The notes: generated from the letters alone by a model not told the origin. Numbered from the stretch's first letter, positions 37,546 to 52,543 are shown. The stretch is 64,000 nt of DNA from Pseudomonas linyingensis (GCF_900109175.1 NZ_FNZE01000006.1:219377-283376); one strand, 5' to 3'. Numbers and translations: made by a program.

Positions 37546-38358
37546 TCACTCGAGAAGCTCGACTTTGAGCCGTAGCGCCTGGTTTTGACGGGAGCCGCCG
37601 GCTTGCCCGGAGAGGATGGCGGAGTGGCGGTCGCTGGTGCTTTCGCTGATCCCGCCAAGGTCGATCCACTCGCCCAGGCGGCCGCTGATGCGGGTATCGG
37701 TGCTCTGCGTGTCGATCACCCCGGAGCGGTTGCCGAGGCGATCCTGCTGGCTGCGGATGCTCAGCTGGACGCTGTCGCCCTGCACGCTGGCGACCACCTC
37801 GAAGCCGCGGTTGACGTCGCGGTACTCGGTGTACTCGCGCGGGTAGCCGTAGTCGTCGCGGCCGTAGCTGGTCAGCGGCACGCTCTGGCCGACCATGATC
37901 TGCGCCGGGTAGCCTTCGGTGGCCTGGACCTGCTGCAGCGAGCTGTCGGTGCCGCGGCTGCTGCGCTTGATGATGCGCACCTCGTTGCGGCCATGATGCT
38001 CGCCGCGCCCTCCGATGATCTCGACGTTGCCGGCGTCGATGCTGCCGTCGACCCGGTAGCCCTGGCGGTTGGCGCTGCGCTCCTGCTGGCTGTCCACGCT
38101 GATCAGCAGGCGGCGCGGGCGGGTGTCGAGCTGCTGCAGGAGCTCCTGCAGTTCGGCCAGCTTGTCCGGCTCGGCATTGACGATCAGCTGGTTGCCGTAG
38201 GCGCTGACGCGGCCCTCGCTGCCGAGCAGCGACTGGACCAGCGGCAGCAGCTCGTCGGCGCTGCGATAGTGCAGCGGCAGGATCTCGGTGCGCGGGGCGG
38301 CCTGAACGGCAACGCTGCCCAGAAGACCCAGTATCACCGGCAACAGGCGCACTCTCAC
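37546..38358 (-). CDS. Secretin-like exported protein (mini-secretin), function unknown
   Basis: A 270-residue protein with a Sec signal (about 1-20, VAVQA|APRT). Residues 24-95 form a secretin N1-type repeat (TEILPLHYRSADELLPLVQSLLG...LIVNAEPDKLAELQELLQQLD). Residues 140-270 look like a shrunken secretin core (AQIMVGQSVPLTSYG, FEVVASVQGDSVQLSIRSQ, VIDTQSTDTRISGRLGEWIDLGGI) with no long transmembrane hairpins. No secretion or pilus genes are adjacent. The GTG start overlaps the stop of the upstream gene (GTGA), so the two are coupled. Function unknown; pore formation is doubtful. Confidence 0.7.
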   Translation of the reverse strand: MRVRLLPVILGLLGSVAVQAAPRTEILPLHYRSADELLPLVQSLLGSEGRVSAYGNQLIVNAEPDKLAELQELLQQLDTRPRRLLISVDSQQERSANRQGYRVDGSIDAGNVEIIGGRGEHHGRNEVRIIKRSSRGTDSSLQQVQATEGYPAQIMVGQSVPLTSYGRDDYGYPREYTEYRDVNRGFEVVASVQGDSVQLSIRSQQDRLGNRSGVIDTQSTDTRISGRLGEWIDLGGISESTSDRHSAILSGQAGGSRQNQALRLKVELLE

Positions 38359-38987
38359 AGCAGGAAGCTCCGCAGGTCGGGATCGCTCAGGCTGGTGTTC
38401 CAGGCCTGGTCGAACTGGTGCTGCAACTGGCGCACACGTGCGCGGGCCTGGTAGTGGACCTGGGCTGCTGGCAGCTGGGGCGCCGCTCGTAACAGCAGAC
38501 CGCAGTCGTCAGCCAGCAGGTAGGCGAGGTCGTCGGCAGGGTAGTCCGGATGCAGCTTGCGGATCTGGCAGTTGCTCGGCAGCTGCCGGGCGAGGCGTAG
38601 CAGGCGGTGGCCGTTACGCACGGCCAGGCTGCTGTCGCGCAACAGGATGCGCAGGTGGTTGCGCGGATGGGCGCGCAGGAAGCGACTGCAGGCGTCACCG
38701 ATGGCGCGATGGTCGTACAGCCAGGGTTCCAGGTCCGGCGTGTACAGGCACAAGCTGCGGCCGGCCTGGTTGAGCAGGGCGAGGGCATGGCTGCGCAGTA
38801 GCTCAGGGGAGCTGGCGGCCTCCATGGGCTCATGCTGGCCCAGGATGAAGGGCGCCGGTTCCGGCCGAATGGTCGGCTCGCCGCCCTCGGTGCACGGATT
38901 GTGGATGGCAAAACGCCCCGGAGAGTGGAAGTCGAGGGCGGGCAGTTCGTTGCCGTTGTCGTTATCGCGTTCCGGGACGTTGCTCAT
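38355..38987 (-). CDS. Conserved protein of unknown function, partner of the mini-secretin
   Basis: A 210-residue soluble protein without signal peptide. Residues 60-200 form a mixed alpha/beta domain (LLNQAGRSLCLYTPDLEPWLYDHRAIGDACSRFL, LRILLRDSSLAVRNGHRLLRLARQLPSNCQIRKLHP) that recalls the strand-helix pattern of phospholipase-D-like domains. No HxKxxxxD motif is present, so catalysis of that type is not supported. The first 55 residues are Asp/Asn/Pro-rich and probably disordered. It lies 11 bases downstream of the acetyltransferase gene and overlaps the next gene by four bases. This block is conserved beside aceA in Pseudomonas. Confidence 0.65.
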   Translation of the reverse strand: MSNVPERDNDNGNELPALDFHSPGRFAIHNPCTEGGEPTIRPEPAPFILGQHEPMEAASSPELLRSHALALLNQAGRSLCLYTPDLEPWLYDHRAIGDACSRFLRAHPRNHLRILLRDSSLAVRNGHRLLRLARQLPSNCQIRKLHPDYPADDLAYLLADDCGLLLRAAPQLPAAQVHYQARARVRQLQHQFDQAWNTSLSDPDLRSFLL

Positions 38988-38998
38988 CGGAGGGCCTC

Positions 38999-39424
38999 TC
39001 AGGCGCTGTCGCGCACCATGTCGACGTGGGGGATGCCGGCCTCGAGGAATTCCTCGCTGGCTACCCGGAAGCCTAGCCGCTCGTAGAAGCGGATGGCGTG
39101 GGCCTGGGCGGTGAGCCGCTGCTGCTTGAGGTCGCGGCGCTCGGCTTCGGCAATGGTCGCCTGCATCAGCAGCTCGCCGATGTGCAGGCCGCGCCAGTCC
39201 TTGAGCACCGAGACCCGGCCGATCTGGCCGTCCAGCAACAGGCGGCTGGCGCCGACGGCGAAGTCGCCTTCAAAGGCCAGGAAGTGCACGGCATCGGTGT
39301 CGTCGGCGTCCCACTCCAGTTCCGGCGGTACGCCCTGCTCGACGATGAACACCGCTTCGCGGATGCGCCGCAGGTCGGCATTGTCGGCGTGCCAGTCGGC
39401 AATCCGTACGCTGATCTTATTCAT
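38999..39424 (-). CDS. GNAT-family N-acetyltransferase
   Basis: A 141-residue single-domain acetyltransferase. The acetyl-CoA-binding V-x-x-x-x-G-x-G/H region is present as GRVSVLKDWRGLHIGELLM, and the C-terminal FYERLGFRV motif with ALPHVDMV-like ending (GIPHVDMV) is typical of the ElaA-related group. Substrate cannot be inferred. ATG 39424 lies eight bases inside the end of the roxA gene (the stop TAA of roxA is read through in another frame), so it is translationally coupled to roxA. Confidence 0.88.
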   Translation of the reverse strand: MNKISVRIADWHADNADLRRIREAVFIVEQGVPPELEWDADDTDAVHFLAFEGDFAVGASRLLLDGQIGRVSVLKDWRGLHIGELLMQATIAEAERRDLKQQRLTAQAHAIRFYERLGFRVASEEFLEAGIPHVDMVRDSA

Positions 39425-40586
39425 CGCCGGCAAACTCCAGGCTGCCCTGCTTCACAAGTTCGTGGATCAGGGTCAGCGCCTCGTCGCTTTCCAGCCAGGG
39501 CTCGAGGTTTTCCAGGTGCAGGGCGTCGGCGCTGCACACCAGCTTGAGCAGCTCGCGCAGCGAGGCGTCGAGGCGGCGACTGTTGCCACTGGCGAACAGC
39601 ACCAGGTAGTCGTCGACCTCGCTCCAGGCCATGCGCGCGCTGGGGTTGCGCACCAGCACGGCGCCGTCGCCAAGGGCGGCGAAGAACTCGGCCTCGTCGA
39701 TCTCGTCGCCGGCCACCAGTTCCGGGTAGCGCGGCTCGGTCATGAACTGGCCGAACCAGGTCAGCAGCAGCTTTTCGTCGCTCATGTGGCGGTCGATCAG
39801 GCCGCGCAGGCGCTCGAGGGCGTCGCGCTGGATCTGGTGCGGGTCGCCGGCAGGCTGGCAGCCGGCATCGCTGTAGCGCTCCTCGTCGGGGAGGAACTGG
39901 CCGAGAAAGTCGGTGAAGTGGGTGAGCACTTCGCTGGCGCTGGGGGCGCGGAAGCCGACCGAGAAGGTCATGCACTCGTCCTCGGCGATGCCGTAGTGGG
40001 CCAGGCGCGGCGGCAGGTAGAGCATGTCGCCGGGCTCGAGCACCCATTCGTCGCTCTGCTCGAAGTTGGCGAGGATGCGCAGGTCCGGGTGCTCGAGCAG
40101 CGGGCTGTCGCTGTCGCACAGCTGGCCGAGCTTCCAGCGGCGGCGGCCGTGGGCCTGGAGCAGGAATACGTCGTAGTTGTCGTAGTGCGGGCCGACGCCG
40201 CCGCCCGGTGCGGCGTAGCTGATCATCAGATCATCGATGCGCCAGCTGGGCAGGAACAGGAACTGCTCCATCAGCTCGCGGGTTTCCGGGACGAACTGGT
40301 CGACGGCCTGCACCAGCAGAGTCCAGTCGCGCTCGGGCAGGTTCTGGTAGGCATCCTCGGCGAACGGGCCGCGGCGCAGCTCCCAGGGGCTGTTGCCGTG
40401 CTCGAGGACGATGCGCGACTCGACTTCCTCCTCCAGCGACAGGCCGGCCAGCTCGTCCGGGGAAATCGGGCTCTGGTAGCCGGGAATCGCCTGACGGATA
40501 AGCAGCGGTTTCTGCTGCCAGTAGTCGCGGAGGAATTCGCGGGGCGTAAGGCCGCCCAGCAGTTGCAGCGGGGTATCGGGTGCCAT
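39417..40586 (-). CDS. roxA: Ribosomal protein arginine hydroxylase (JmjC cupin) RoxA
   Basis: A 389-residue Fe(II)/2-oxoglutarate oxygenase of the YcfD/RoxA family, which in E. coli hydroxylates an arginine of ribosomal protein L16. The iron triad is visible as H-x-D in GVGPHYDNYDVF and a distal His in PPRLAHYGIAEDECMTFSVGFR. An N-terminal helix pair and a C-terminal winged-helix-like region complete the family length. ATG 40586 with GAAGAG six bases upstream is preferred over TTG two codons earlier. It follows purB across a structured terminator. Confidence 0.9.
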   Translation of the reverse strand: MAPDTPLQLLGGLTPREFLRDYWQQKPLLIRQAIPGYQSPISPDELAGLSLEEEVESRIVLEHGNSPWELRRGPFAEDAYQNLPERDWTLLVQAVDQFVPETRELMEQFLFLPSWRIDDLMISYAAPGGGVGPHYDNYDVFLLQAHGRRRWKLGQLCDSDSPLLEHPDLRILANFEQSDEWVLEPGDMLYLPPRLAHYGIAEDECMTFSVGFRAPSASEVLTHFTDFLGQFLPDEERYSDAGCQPAGDPHQIQRDALERLRGLIDRHMSDEKLLLTWFGQFMTEPRYPELVAGDEIDEAEFFAALGDGAVLVRNPSARMAWSEVDDYLVLFASGNSRRLDASLRELLKLVCSADALHLENLEPWLESDEALTLIHELVKQGSLEFAGDE

Positions 40587-40605
40587 ATCCAACTCTTCAA
40601 TAATG

Positions 40606-40659
40606 AAAACGCCCGACCTCGAGACCGGCTAGGTGGCTGCCAGTCTGGACGGTCGGGCG
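40606..40659 (-). terminator. Extended nested hairpin terminator between purB and roxA
   Basis: On the minus strand nine-base arms CGCCCGACC/GGTCGGGCG (40651-40659 with 40610-40618) enclose a second imperfect stem (AGACTGG with CCGGTCT, one G-T pair) and are followed by TTTTCATTATT. It is a long intrinsic terminator 20 bases before roxA, or an attenuator controlling read-through. Confidence 0.75.
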
Positions 40660-40679
40660 AAGGGCCGTTCAGGCTGGGA

Positions 40680-42999
<2,320 letters not shown>

Positions 43000-43006
43000 C
43001 GAGTGT

Positions 43007-43627
43007 TCAGCCGCGCAGCAGCGGATACAGCTGGTCGAGCAGCTTGCGCCGGCTGAACAGCAGCTGCCAGCGATGGCCGCCGAGCTGGTGCCAGAGCATG
43101 GCGCTGCGGATGCCGGCGAGCAGTAGGGCGCGGATCTTTTCGGCGTTGCGGCTGTTTTGCAGGTGCTGCATCTCGCCGTGCACCTGGATGCGTTGGCGGA
43201 AGGTGCTGAGGGTGTCCTGGTACAGCGCGGCGCAGGCGGAGATCACGTTGTCGTGGGTGACGCCGAACATCTGGCTCTGGCTGTCGATCTGTTGCAGGCG
43301 ACTACCGATCACCTGCAGCATGTCGCTGCGCTTGTCCAGCTGGCGCTGCAGGGTGAGCAGCGCCAGGGCGTAGCGCAGCGATTCGCGCGGCAGGCTGCCG
43401 GGGTTGCGCTCCAGCGCTCCGGCCAGGGCGCGCAGACCATCGCGCAGGTTGAGGTGGTCGCCGCCGTAGACCTCGAGGGTGTCCTTGGGGTTGCGCACCA
43501 GCAGGCTGCCGAGCAGGCAGGCCAGCGGGCCTTCCTGCACCTGCCCAGTCTTGGCCAGGCGGTCGACCAGTGCGGCAGCTTCGAACACGCCGGCCAGGGC
43601 GATCAGTCGTTCCTGCTCGCGGGTCAT
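43007..43627 (-). CDS. hflD: High-frequency lysogenization protein HflD homologue
   Basis: A 206-residue all-helical protein. In E. coli HflD associates with the inner membrane and binds phage lambda CII; its housekeeping role is unclear. The family stretches [42 protein letters not shown] and [13 protein letters not shown] are present. It lies between mnmA and purB as in E. coli, and the ATG overlaps the mnmA stop (ATGA at 43627-43624), so the two are translated together. No lysogeny role can be inferred here. Confidence 0.93.
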   Translation of the reverse strand: MTREQERLIALAGVFEAAALVDRLAKTGQVQEGPLACLLGSLLVRNPKDTLEVYGGDHLNLRDGLRALAGALERNPGSLPRESLRYALALLTLQRQLDKRSDMLQVIGSRLQQIDSQSQMFGVTHDNVISACAALYQDTLSTFRQRIQVHGEMQHLQNSRNAEKIRALLLAGIRSAMLWHQLGGHRWQLLFSRRKLLDQLYPLLRG

Positions 43628-44748
43628 GGGCGCTGGATCTCCGCATCCCAGGGGGTGGCGGACTCGATCACGCCGCCGCCGAGGCAGATTTCGCCGTCGT
43701 AGAACACCACCGACTGGCCTGGAGTCACGGCGCGCTGCGGCTGCTCGAAGGTCGCGCGGTAGCCGTCGGCGGTACGCTCCAGGATGCAGGCCTGGTCCTG
43801 TTGGCGGTAGCGCACCTTGGCGGTCAACCGGCGCGGCTGCTCCAGGTCGACGGGGTTGACCCAGAAGATCTGCGAGGCCTCCAGGCTGCGCGAGAACAGC
43901 CAGGGATGCTCGTTGCCCTGGCCGACCATCAGCACGTTGCGCGCCATGTCCTTGGCCAGCACGTACCAGGCGTCGTCGCCGGCATCCTTCATGCCGCCGA
44001 TGCCCAGGCCCTGGCGCTGGCCGATGGTGTGGTACATCAGGCCGTGGTGGCGGCCGATCACCTGGCCGTCGGTGGTCTCGATGTCGCCCGGCTGGGCCGG
44101 CAGGTACTGCTTGAGGAAGTCGCGGAAGCGCCGCTCGCCGATGAAGCAGATGCCGGTGGAGTCTTTCTTCTTCGCGGTGGCCAGGCCATGCAGCTCGGCA
44201 ATGGCACGCACCTCCGGCTTCTCCAGCTCGCCGACCGGGAACAGGGTCTTGCCGATCTGCTCGCCGCCGACGGCGTGCAGGAAGTAGCTCTGGTCCTTGT
44301 TGGGGTCGAGGCCCTTGAGCAGCTCGCTGCGTCCGTCGACGTCGCGGCGGCGCACGTAGTGGCCGGTGGCGATCAGGTCGGCGCCGAGCATCAGGGCATA
44401 GTCGAGGAATGCCTTGAACTTGATTTCCCGGTTGCACAGGATGTCCGGATTGGGCGTGCGCCCGGCCTTGTATTCGGCGAGGAAGTGCTCGAACACGTTG
44501 TCCCAGTACTCGGCGGCGAAATTGGCGGTGTGCAGCTGGATGCCCAGCCTGTCGCAAACGGCCTGGGCGTCGGCCAGGTCTTCCCTGGCGGTGCAGTACT
44601 CGGTGCCGTCGTCCTCCTCCCAGTTCTTCATGAACAGGCCTTCGACCTGATAACCCTGCTGCATCAGGAGCAGGGCCGAGACGGAGGAGTCCACGCCGCC
44701 GGACATGCCGACGATCACGCGGGTATTGGCTGGGTCACGCATAGTCAT
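43624..44748 (-). CDS. mnmA: tRNA-specific 2-thiouridylase MnmA
   Basis: A 374-residue enzyme that thiolates U34 of Glu, Gln and Lys tRNAs with sulfur from the Tus relay. The PP-loop is GMSGGVDSS (14-22). The two catalytic cysteines are Cys105 ([12 protein letters not shown]) and Cys201 ([14 protein letters not shown]). The C-terminal beta domain is complete. ATG 44748 is used; an ATG two codons later is equally possible and neither has a clear Shine-Dalgarno. It lies between the Nudix gene and hflD. Confidence 0.97.
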   Translation of the reverse strand: MTMRDPANTRVIVGMSGGVDSSVSALLLMQQGYQVEGLFMKNWEEDDGTEYCTAREDLADAQAVCDRLGIQLHTANFAAEYWDNVFEHFLAEYKAGRTPNPDILCNREIKFKAFLDYALMLGADLIATGHYVRRRDVDGRSELLKGLDPNKDQSYFLHAVGGEQIGKTLFPVGELEKPEVRAIAELHGLATAKKKDSTGICFIGERRFRDFLKQYLPAQPGDIETTDGQVIGRHHGLMYHTIGQRQGLGIGGMKDAGDDAWYVLAKDMARNVLMVGQGNEHPWLFSRSLEASQIFWVNPVDLEQPRRLTAKVRYRQQDQACILERTADGYRATFEQPQRAVTPGQSVVFYDGEICLGGGVIESATPWDAEIQRP

Positions 44749-44837
44749 CCGGGAAAACCGTTGCAGGTGTGCAAAGGGCAGATTCTATCAGGCTGCGCCG
44801 CTGCTGCGAAAACTGCTGCGGCGTGCGCGCGGGTCGG

Positions 44838-45287
44838 TCAGGCCGGTTCGCGGATCAGCTCCAGCGGATACGGGGTGCCGGCCAGGTAGTCGTCGATGCA
44901 GCGGGCCACCAGTACGCTGCGCCACTGGGACGAGCGGGACTCGAGTTCCTCGCGGGTCAGCCAGCGCGGGCCGATGATGCCGTGGTCCAGCGGCAGTTCC
45001 GGGCGATGGCGCAGCGGGCGGGCGGCGAAGCACACGCGCTGGTAGGTCACGCCGTTGGCCGGGGCGGTGTACAGGTAGATGCCGGTGACGCCGGTCAGTT
45101 CCACCTCCCAGCCGGTTTCCTCGAGGGTTTCGCGCAGGGCGGCCTGGAGCAGGCTTTCGTCGGCTTCCAGATGGCCGGCCGGCTGGTTGAGCACCACGCG
45201 GCCTTCGGCATGCTCCTCGACGAGGAGAAAGCGACCCTGATCCTCGACCACGGTGGCCACGGTAACGTGCGGAGTGAAGCGTTTCAT
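44838..45287 (-). CDS. nudJ: Nudix hydrolase, NudJ-like
   Basis: A 149-residue Nudix protein with the perfect box GHLEADESLLQAALRETLEETG (G-x5-E-x7-REUxEExGU). The start MKRFTPHVTVATVVEDQGRFLLVEE and the position directly upstream of mnmA are those of NudJ, a phosphatase acting on HMP-pyrophosphate and nucleoside di- and triphosphates in E. coli. The substrate here is inferred from that similarity. It is separated from mnmA by 89 bases. Confidence 0.88.
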   Translation of the reverse strand: MKRFTPHVTVATVVEDQGRFLLVEEHAEGRVVLNQPAGHLEADESLLQAALRETLEETGWEVELTGVTGIYLYTAPANGVTYQRVCFAARPLRHRPELPLDHGIIGPRWLTREELESRSSQWRSVLVARCIDDYLAGTPYPLELIREPA

Positions 45288-45329
45288 GAGGGGCTCCGGA
45301 ATCGGCGCGGCATGTCGAGGCGCCGCGGA

Positions 45330-45362
45330 AACAAGAACCCCGGCGCGGGGCCGGGGTTCTTG
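45330..45362 (-). terminator. Terminator after idh
   Basis: A thirteen-base perfect stem (CAAGAACCCCGGC with GCCGGGGTTCTTG) has a five-base loop and is followed on the minus strand by TTTCC. The stem is very stable; the T-run is short. Confidence 0.75.
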
Positions 45363-45407
45363 CGAGGCTAAAGGCGACTCGCGTCGCCTGTCATGCAGTC
45401 GGTGCGC

Positions 45408-48055
<2,648 letters not shown>

Positions 48056-49312
48056 ATGGGATATCAGAAGATCCAGGTGCCTGCGGGCGGTGACAAGATC
48101 ACTGTCAATGCCGACATGTCCCTGAATGTGCCGAACAACCCGGTCATCCCGTTCATCGAAGGCGACGGCATCGGTGTCGATGTCAGTCCGGTGATGATCA
48201 AGGTGGTCGATGCCGCCGTGCAGAAGGCCTACGGCGGCGAGCGCAAGATCGCCTGGATGGAGGTCTACGCCGGCGAGAAGGCTACCCAAGTGTACGACCA
48301 GGACACCTGGCTGCCCCAGGAAACCCTGGACGCGGTGCGTGACTACGTGGTTTCCATCAAGGGGCCGCTGACCACGCCGGTCGGTGGCGGCATCCGCTCC
48401 CTGAACGTGGCTCTGCGCCAGCAGCTGGATCTGTATGTCTGCCTGCGTCCGGTGCGCTGGTTCGAAGGCGTGCCGAGCCCGGTAAAGAAGCCGCAGGACG
48501 TGGACATGGTGATCTTCCGTGAGAACTCGGAAGACATCTATGCCGGTGTCGAGTGGAAGGCGGGGACTCCGGAGGCGGACAAGGTCATCAAGTTCCTCAC
48601 CGAGGAAATGGGCGTCACCAAGATCCGCTTCACCGAAAACTGCGGTATCGGCATCAAGCCGGTATCCAAGGAAGGTACCCAGCGCCTGGTGCGCAAGGCC
48701 CTGCAGTACGTGGTGGACAACGACCGTGAGTCGCTGACCATCGTGCACAAGGGCAACATCATGAAGTTCACCGAAGGTGCCTTCAAGGACTGGGGCTACG
48801 AGATCGCCCGTGACGAGTTCGGTGCCGAGTTGCTCGACGGCGGGCCGTGGATGCAGTTCAAGAACCCGCGCACCGGCAAGAACATCGTGGTCAAGGACGC
48901 CATCGCCGATGCCATGCTGCAGCAGATCCTGCTGCGTCCGGCCGAGTACGACGTGATCGCCACCCTGAACCTCAATGGCGACTACCTGTCCGACGCCCTC
49001 GCGGCCGAAGTGGGGGGCATCGGTATCGCGCCGGGGGCCAACCTATCCGATACCGTGGCCATGTTCGAGGCGACCCACGGCACTGCACCCAAGTACGCCG
49101 GACAGGACAAGGTCAACCCGGGTTCGGTCATCCTCTCCGCCGAGATGATGCTGCGCCACATGGGCTGGAGCGAAGCGGCCGACCTGATCATCAAGGGCAT
49201 GGACGGCGCGATCGCCGCCAAGACTGTGACCTATGACTTCGAGCGGCTTATGGACGATGCCCAGCTGCTGTCCTGCTCGCAGTTCGGCGATGCGATGATT
49301 GCCCACATGTAA
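48056..49312 (+). CDS. icd: Dimeric NADP-dependent isocitrate dehydrogenase
   Basis: A 418-residue TCA-cycle enzyme. The phosphorylatable serine loop [13 protein letters not shown] is intact, so control by AceK (isocitrate dehydrogenase kinase/phosphatase) is expected as in P. aeruginosa. Other active-site segments are [14 protein letters not shown] and the metal-binding [19 protein letters not shown], with NADP-type [12 protein letters not shown] 48056 ([15 protein letters not shown]) matches the family; an earlier in-frame codon lacks similarity. RBS GGAG. A bidirectional terminator separates it from convergent cspD. Confidence 0.98.
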   Translation: MGYQKIQVPAGGDKITVNADMSLNVPNNPVIPFIEGDGIGVDVSPVMIKVVDAAVQKAYGGERKIAWMEVYAGEKATQVYDQDTWLPQETLDAVRDYVVSIKGPLTTPVGGGIRSLNVALRQQLDLYVCLRPVRWFEGVPSPVKKPQDVDMVIFRENSEDIYAGVEWKAGTPEADKVIKFLTEEMGVTKIRFTENCGIGIKPVSKEGTQRLVRKALQYVVDNDRESLTIVHKGNIMKFTEGAFKDWGYEIARDEFGAELLDGGPWMQFKNPRTGKNIVVKDAIADAMLQQILLRPAEYDVIATLNLNGDYLSDALAAEVGGIGIAPGANLSDTVAMFEATHGTAPKYAGQDKVNPGSVILSAEMMLRHMGWSEAADLIIKGMDGAIAAKTVTYDFERLMDDAQLLSCSQFGDAMIAHM

Positions 49313-49330
49313 GCCCCGGGCGGCATGCAG

Positions 49331-49363
49331 AAAAGGCCGGTCTTTGCGACCGGCCTTTTCGTT
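49331..49363. terminator. Bidirectional terminator between icd and cspD
   Basis: A twelve-base perfect stem (49331-49342 with 49348-49359) begins in AAAA and ends in TTTTCGTTT. It serves both converging genes. Confidence 0.92.
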
Positions 49364-49391
49364 TGTGGTCGCGATGGGGCAGGTAGCGCCG

Positions 49392-49628
49392 TCAGTCGTC
49401 GGGCGTGCGCTGGTGCTGTGGGGTGCCGAGCGGCAGGATGTTGATGGCATGCAGGCCCTTGGGGCCCTGGAGGATTTCGAAGTTGACCGACTGGCCGGCC
49501 TTGAGCGTCTTGTAGCCATCGCCCTGGATGGCCGAGTAGTGCGCGAACAGGTCTTCATCCCGGTCGTCGGCGACGATGAAACCGTAACCCTTGGCGTTGT
49601 TGAACCATTTGACCTTGCCGCTCAGCAT
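49392..49628 (-). CDS. cspD: Cold-shock-domain protein CspD
   Basis: A 78-residue single-stranded nucleic-acid-binding protein. RNP1 is KGYGFI and RNP2 is DLFAHYSAI (Phe-Ala-His rather than the usual Val/Phe-His), and it ends with a short tail after AINILPL. In E. coli CspD is a stationary-phase inhibitor of replication. The CspD name rests on the location opposite clpS, conserved across gammaproteobacteria. ATG 49628 (MLSGKVKWFNNAKGYG) is the family start; an in-frame upstream codon is rejected. 226 bases separate it from the divergent clpS. Confidence 0.94.
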   Translation of the reverse strand: MLSGKVKWFNNAKGYGFIVADDRDEDLFAHYSAIQGDGYKTLKAGQSVNFEILQGPKGLHAINILPLGTPQHQRTPDD

Positions 49629-49854
49629 GCTGACTTCCCTCTGCAAAGGACTCCATTGCTGGAGTATCATCCATCGAGAATCTTGGCGCGGAGAGCCTGA
49701 TCCGCGCCGCGATGCCCGTCTACCTTGTGTGGGTATGGCTTTGTGTTTGTAACATCGTTTTTCCGATAGTCAAGGCAGAGCGGCATTCGGTTGCCGAGCA
49801 GTTCAAACTCGACCTTGTCCTCCCATCCCTACAGCCAGTGTTGTCCATTCCAGC

Positions 49855-50217
49855 ATGCATGCAAGCCGCCAGATTCGACTAACATTCAATCAGGACTCCC
49901 ACGAACCGTTCGTGGATGAGGATGCGGGTATCGCGGTCCAAGAGGCCAAGCCGGCACTCAAGCCGCCGGCGATGTACAAGGTGATCCTGCTCAACGACGA
50001 TTACACGCCGATGGATTTCGTGGTGGAGGTACTGGAGGGATTCTTCAGCATGGACCGGGAGACGGCAACCAGGATCATGCTGGCGGTACATACTGAGGGG
50101 CGGGCGGTATGCGGGGTCTTTACCCGAGATATCGCTGAGACCAAGGCGATGCAGGTCAACCAGTACGCTCGGGAGTGTCAGCACCCACTACTCTGCGAGA
50201 TAGAGAAAGACGACTGA
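49855..50217 (+). CDS. clpS: ClpS, N-degron adaptor of ClpA
   Basis: A 120-residue adaptor that binds destabilising N-terminal residues (Leu, Phe, Trp, Tyr) and hands the proteins to ClpAP. The recognition pocket is intact: [15 protein letters not shown] (Asn-Asp gate) and the [19 protein letters not shown] metal/His segment. The N-terminal 35 residues form the flexible tail that enters the ClpA pore. It is followed by clpA after 38 bases. The ATG is in ATGCATGCA; a second ATG is out of frame. Bpt and Aat, which create such degrons, are encoded 3 kb away. Confidence 0.97.
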   Translation: MHASRQIRLTFNQDSHEPFVDEDAGIAVQEAKPALKPPAMYKVILLNDDYTPMDFVVEVLEGFFSMDRETATRIMLAVHTEGRAVCGVFTRDIAETKAMQVNQYARECQHPLLCEIEKDD

Positions 50218-50255
50218 TTGTGGGCCCTTGGGCATGAGGTGAAGTGAGGTGAAGT

Positions 50256-52526
50256 ATGTTGAACCGCGAACTTGAAGTCACCCTCAATCTCGCCTTCAAG
50301 GATGCTCGGGTCAAACGTCATGAATTCATGACGGTCGAGCACCTCTTGCTGGCCCTTCTGGACAACGGTGCCGCCGCTACCGTCCTGCGTGCCTGCGGGG
50401 CAAACATGGACAAGCTGCGGCACGATCTGCGCGAATTCATCGACTCGACCACGCCGCTGATCCCGGTGCATGAGGACGAGCGCGAAACCCAGCCGACCCT
50501 TGGTTTCCAGCGCGTGCTGCAGCGTGCGGTCTTCCATGTGCAGAGTTCCGGCAAGCGTGAAGTGACCGGTGCCAATGTGTTGGTGGCGATCTTCAGCGAG
50601 CAGGAAAGCCAAGCGGTATTCCTGCTCAAGCAGCAGAGCGTCGCGCGCATCGATGTGGTCAATTACATCGCCCACGGCATCTCCAAGGTACCAGGCGAGA
50701 GCGAGTCGCACGAGCAGGAGCAGGAATCCCAGGACGAGGAGGGCGGTGAGAATCCGGTGTCCGGCAATCCGCTGGATGCCTACGCCGGCAACCTCAACGA
50801 GCTGGCGCGTCAGGGTCGCATCGATCCGCTGGTCGGTCGCGAGCATGAGGTCGAGCGCGTCGCGCAGATTCTCGCCCGCCGGCGCAAGAACAACCCGCTG
50901 CTGGTCGGTGAGGCCGGGGTGGGCAAGACGGCGATTGCCGAGGGCCTGGCCAAGCGCATCGTCGATGGCCAGGTGCCTGACCTGCTGGCCAACAGCGTGG
51001 TCTACTCGCTCGACCTCGGTGCCCTGCTGGCCGGTACCAAGTACCGCGGCGACTTCGAGAAGCGCTTCAAGGCACTGCTCAACGAGCTGCGCCGCCGGCC
51101 GCACGCAATCCTGTTCATCGACGAGATCCACACCATCATCGGTGCCGGTGCGGCGTCGGGCGGGGTGATGGATGCCTCGAACCTGCTCAAGCCGCTGCTG
51201 TCGTCAGGTGAGATGCGCTGTATCGGCTCGACCACCTTCCAGGAGTTTCGCGGCATCTTCGAGAAGGACCGTGCGCTGGCGCGGCGCTTCCAGAAGGTCG
51301 ACGTGCTCGAGCCTTCGGTGGATGACACCATCGGTATTCTCAAGGGGCTGAAGAGCCGCTTCGAGCAGCACCACAAGATCAGTTACACCGACGAGGCGCT
51401 GCGTGCGGCGGCGGAGTTGGCGGCGCGCTACATCAATGACCGGCACATGCCGGACAAGGCCATCGACGTGATCGACGAGGCCGGGGCCTACCAGCGCCTG
51501 CTGCCCGAGGCGCGGCGTGCGGCGTGCATCGATGTCGCCCAGGTCGAGGACGTGGTGGCGAAGATTGCGCGGATTCCGCCCAAGCACGTCACCAGCTCGG
51601 ACAAGGAGCTGCTGCGCAACCTCGAGCGGGACCTGAAATTGACCGTGTTCGGTCAGGACGCCGCGATCGATGCGCTGTCGACCGCCATCAAGCTGTCGCG
51701 CGCCGGTCTCAAGGCACCCGACAAGCCGGTCGGCTCGTTCCTCTTCGCCGGCCCCACCGGGGTCGGCAAGACCGAGGTGGCGCGCCAGTTGGCCAAGGCC
51801 ATGGGCGTGGAGCTGGTGCGTTTCGACATGTCCGAGTACATGGAGCGGCATACCGTGTCGCGCCTGATCGGTGCGCCGCCCGGCTACGTTGGTTTCGATC
51901 AGGGTGGCCTGCTGACCGAGGCGATCACCAAGACCCCGCATTGTGTGCTGCTGCTCGACGAGATCGAAAAGGCGCATCCGGAGGTGTTCAACCTGCTACT
52001 GCAGGTGATGGACCATGGCACTCTGACCGACAACAACGGTCGCAAGGCGGACTTCCGTAACGTGATACTGATCATGACCACCAATGCCGGAGCGGAAACC
52101 GCGGCGCGCGCATCGATCGGCTTCACCCAGCAGGACCACTCCAGTGATGCCATGGAAGTGATCAGGAAGAGCTTCACTCCGGAGTTCCGCAACCGCCTGG
52201 ACACCATCATCCAGTTCGGCCGCCTCGATCACGCGATCATCAAGAGTGTGGTCGACAAGTTCCTCACCGAGCTGCAGGCGCAACTGGAGGACAAGCGGGT
52301 GCTGCTGGATGTCAGCGAGGCGGCGCGTGGCTGGCTGGCCGAGCGCGGCTATGATGCGCAGATGGGCGCCCGACCGATGGCGCGGTTGATTCAGGAGAAG
52401 GTCAAGCGACCACTGGCCGAGCAGATCCTGTTTGGCGAGTTGGCCGAGCATGGTGGCACGGTGCATATCGATGTGCGCGATGGCGAGCTGGCCTTCGAGT
52501 ACGAGACGCAGGCCCTGCCGGCCTGA
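50256..52526 (+). CDS. clpA: ATP-dependent unfoldase ClpA
   Basis: A 756-residue Hsp100 with two AAA+ rings that unfolds proteins for ClpP and takes substrates from ClpS. The N-domain (1-145) contains two Clp_N repeats. D1 Walker A is GEAGVGKT at 218-225 and D2 Walker A GPTGVGKT at 499-506, with Walker [11 protein letters not shown] and [11 protein letters not shown] ClpP-binding IGF-type loop lies near residue 620 (RASIGFTQQ). The middle coiled domain of ClpB is absent, which excludes ClpB. RBS GAGGTGAAG. A strong terminator follows. Confidence 0.98.
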   Translation: MLNRELEVTLNLAFKDARVKRHEFMTVEHLLLALLDNGAAATVLRACGANMDKLRHDLREFIDSTTPLIPVHEDERETQPTLGFQRVLQRAVFHVQSSGKREVTGANVLVAIFSEQESQAVFLLKQQSVARIDVVNYIAHGISKVPGESESHEQEQESQDEEGGENPVSGNPLDAYAGNLNELARQGRIDPLVGREHEVERVAQILARRRKNNPLLVGEAGVGKTAIAEGLAKRIVDGQVPDLLANSVVYSLDLGALLAGTKYRGDFEKRFKALLNELRRRPHAILFIDEIHTIIGAGAASGGVMDASNLLKPLLSSGEMRCIGSTTFQEFRGIFEKDRALARRFQKVDVLEPSVDDTIGILKGLKSRFEQHHKISYTDEALRAAAELAARYINDRHMPDKAIDVIDEAGAYQRLLPEARRAACIDVAQVEDVVAKIARIPPKHVTSSDKELLRNLERDLKLTVFGQDAAIDALSTAIKLSRAGLKAPDKPVGSFLFAGPTGVGKTEVARQLAKAMGVELVRFDMSEYMERHTVSRLIGAPPGYVGFDQGGLLTEAITKTPHCVLLLDEIEKAHPEVFNLLLQVMDHGTLTDNNGRKADFRNVILIMTTNAGAETAARASIGFTQQDHSSDAMEVIRKSFTPEFRNRLDTIIQFGRLDHAIIKSVVDKFLTELQAQLEDKRVLLDVSEAARGWLAERGYDAQMGARPMARLIQEKVKRPLAEQILFGELAEHGGTVHIDVRDGELAFEYETQALPA

Positions 52527-52543
52527 CCTGATGCGCTCGCAGA

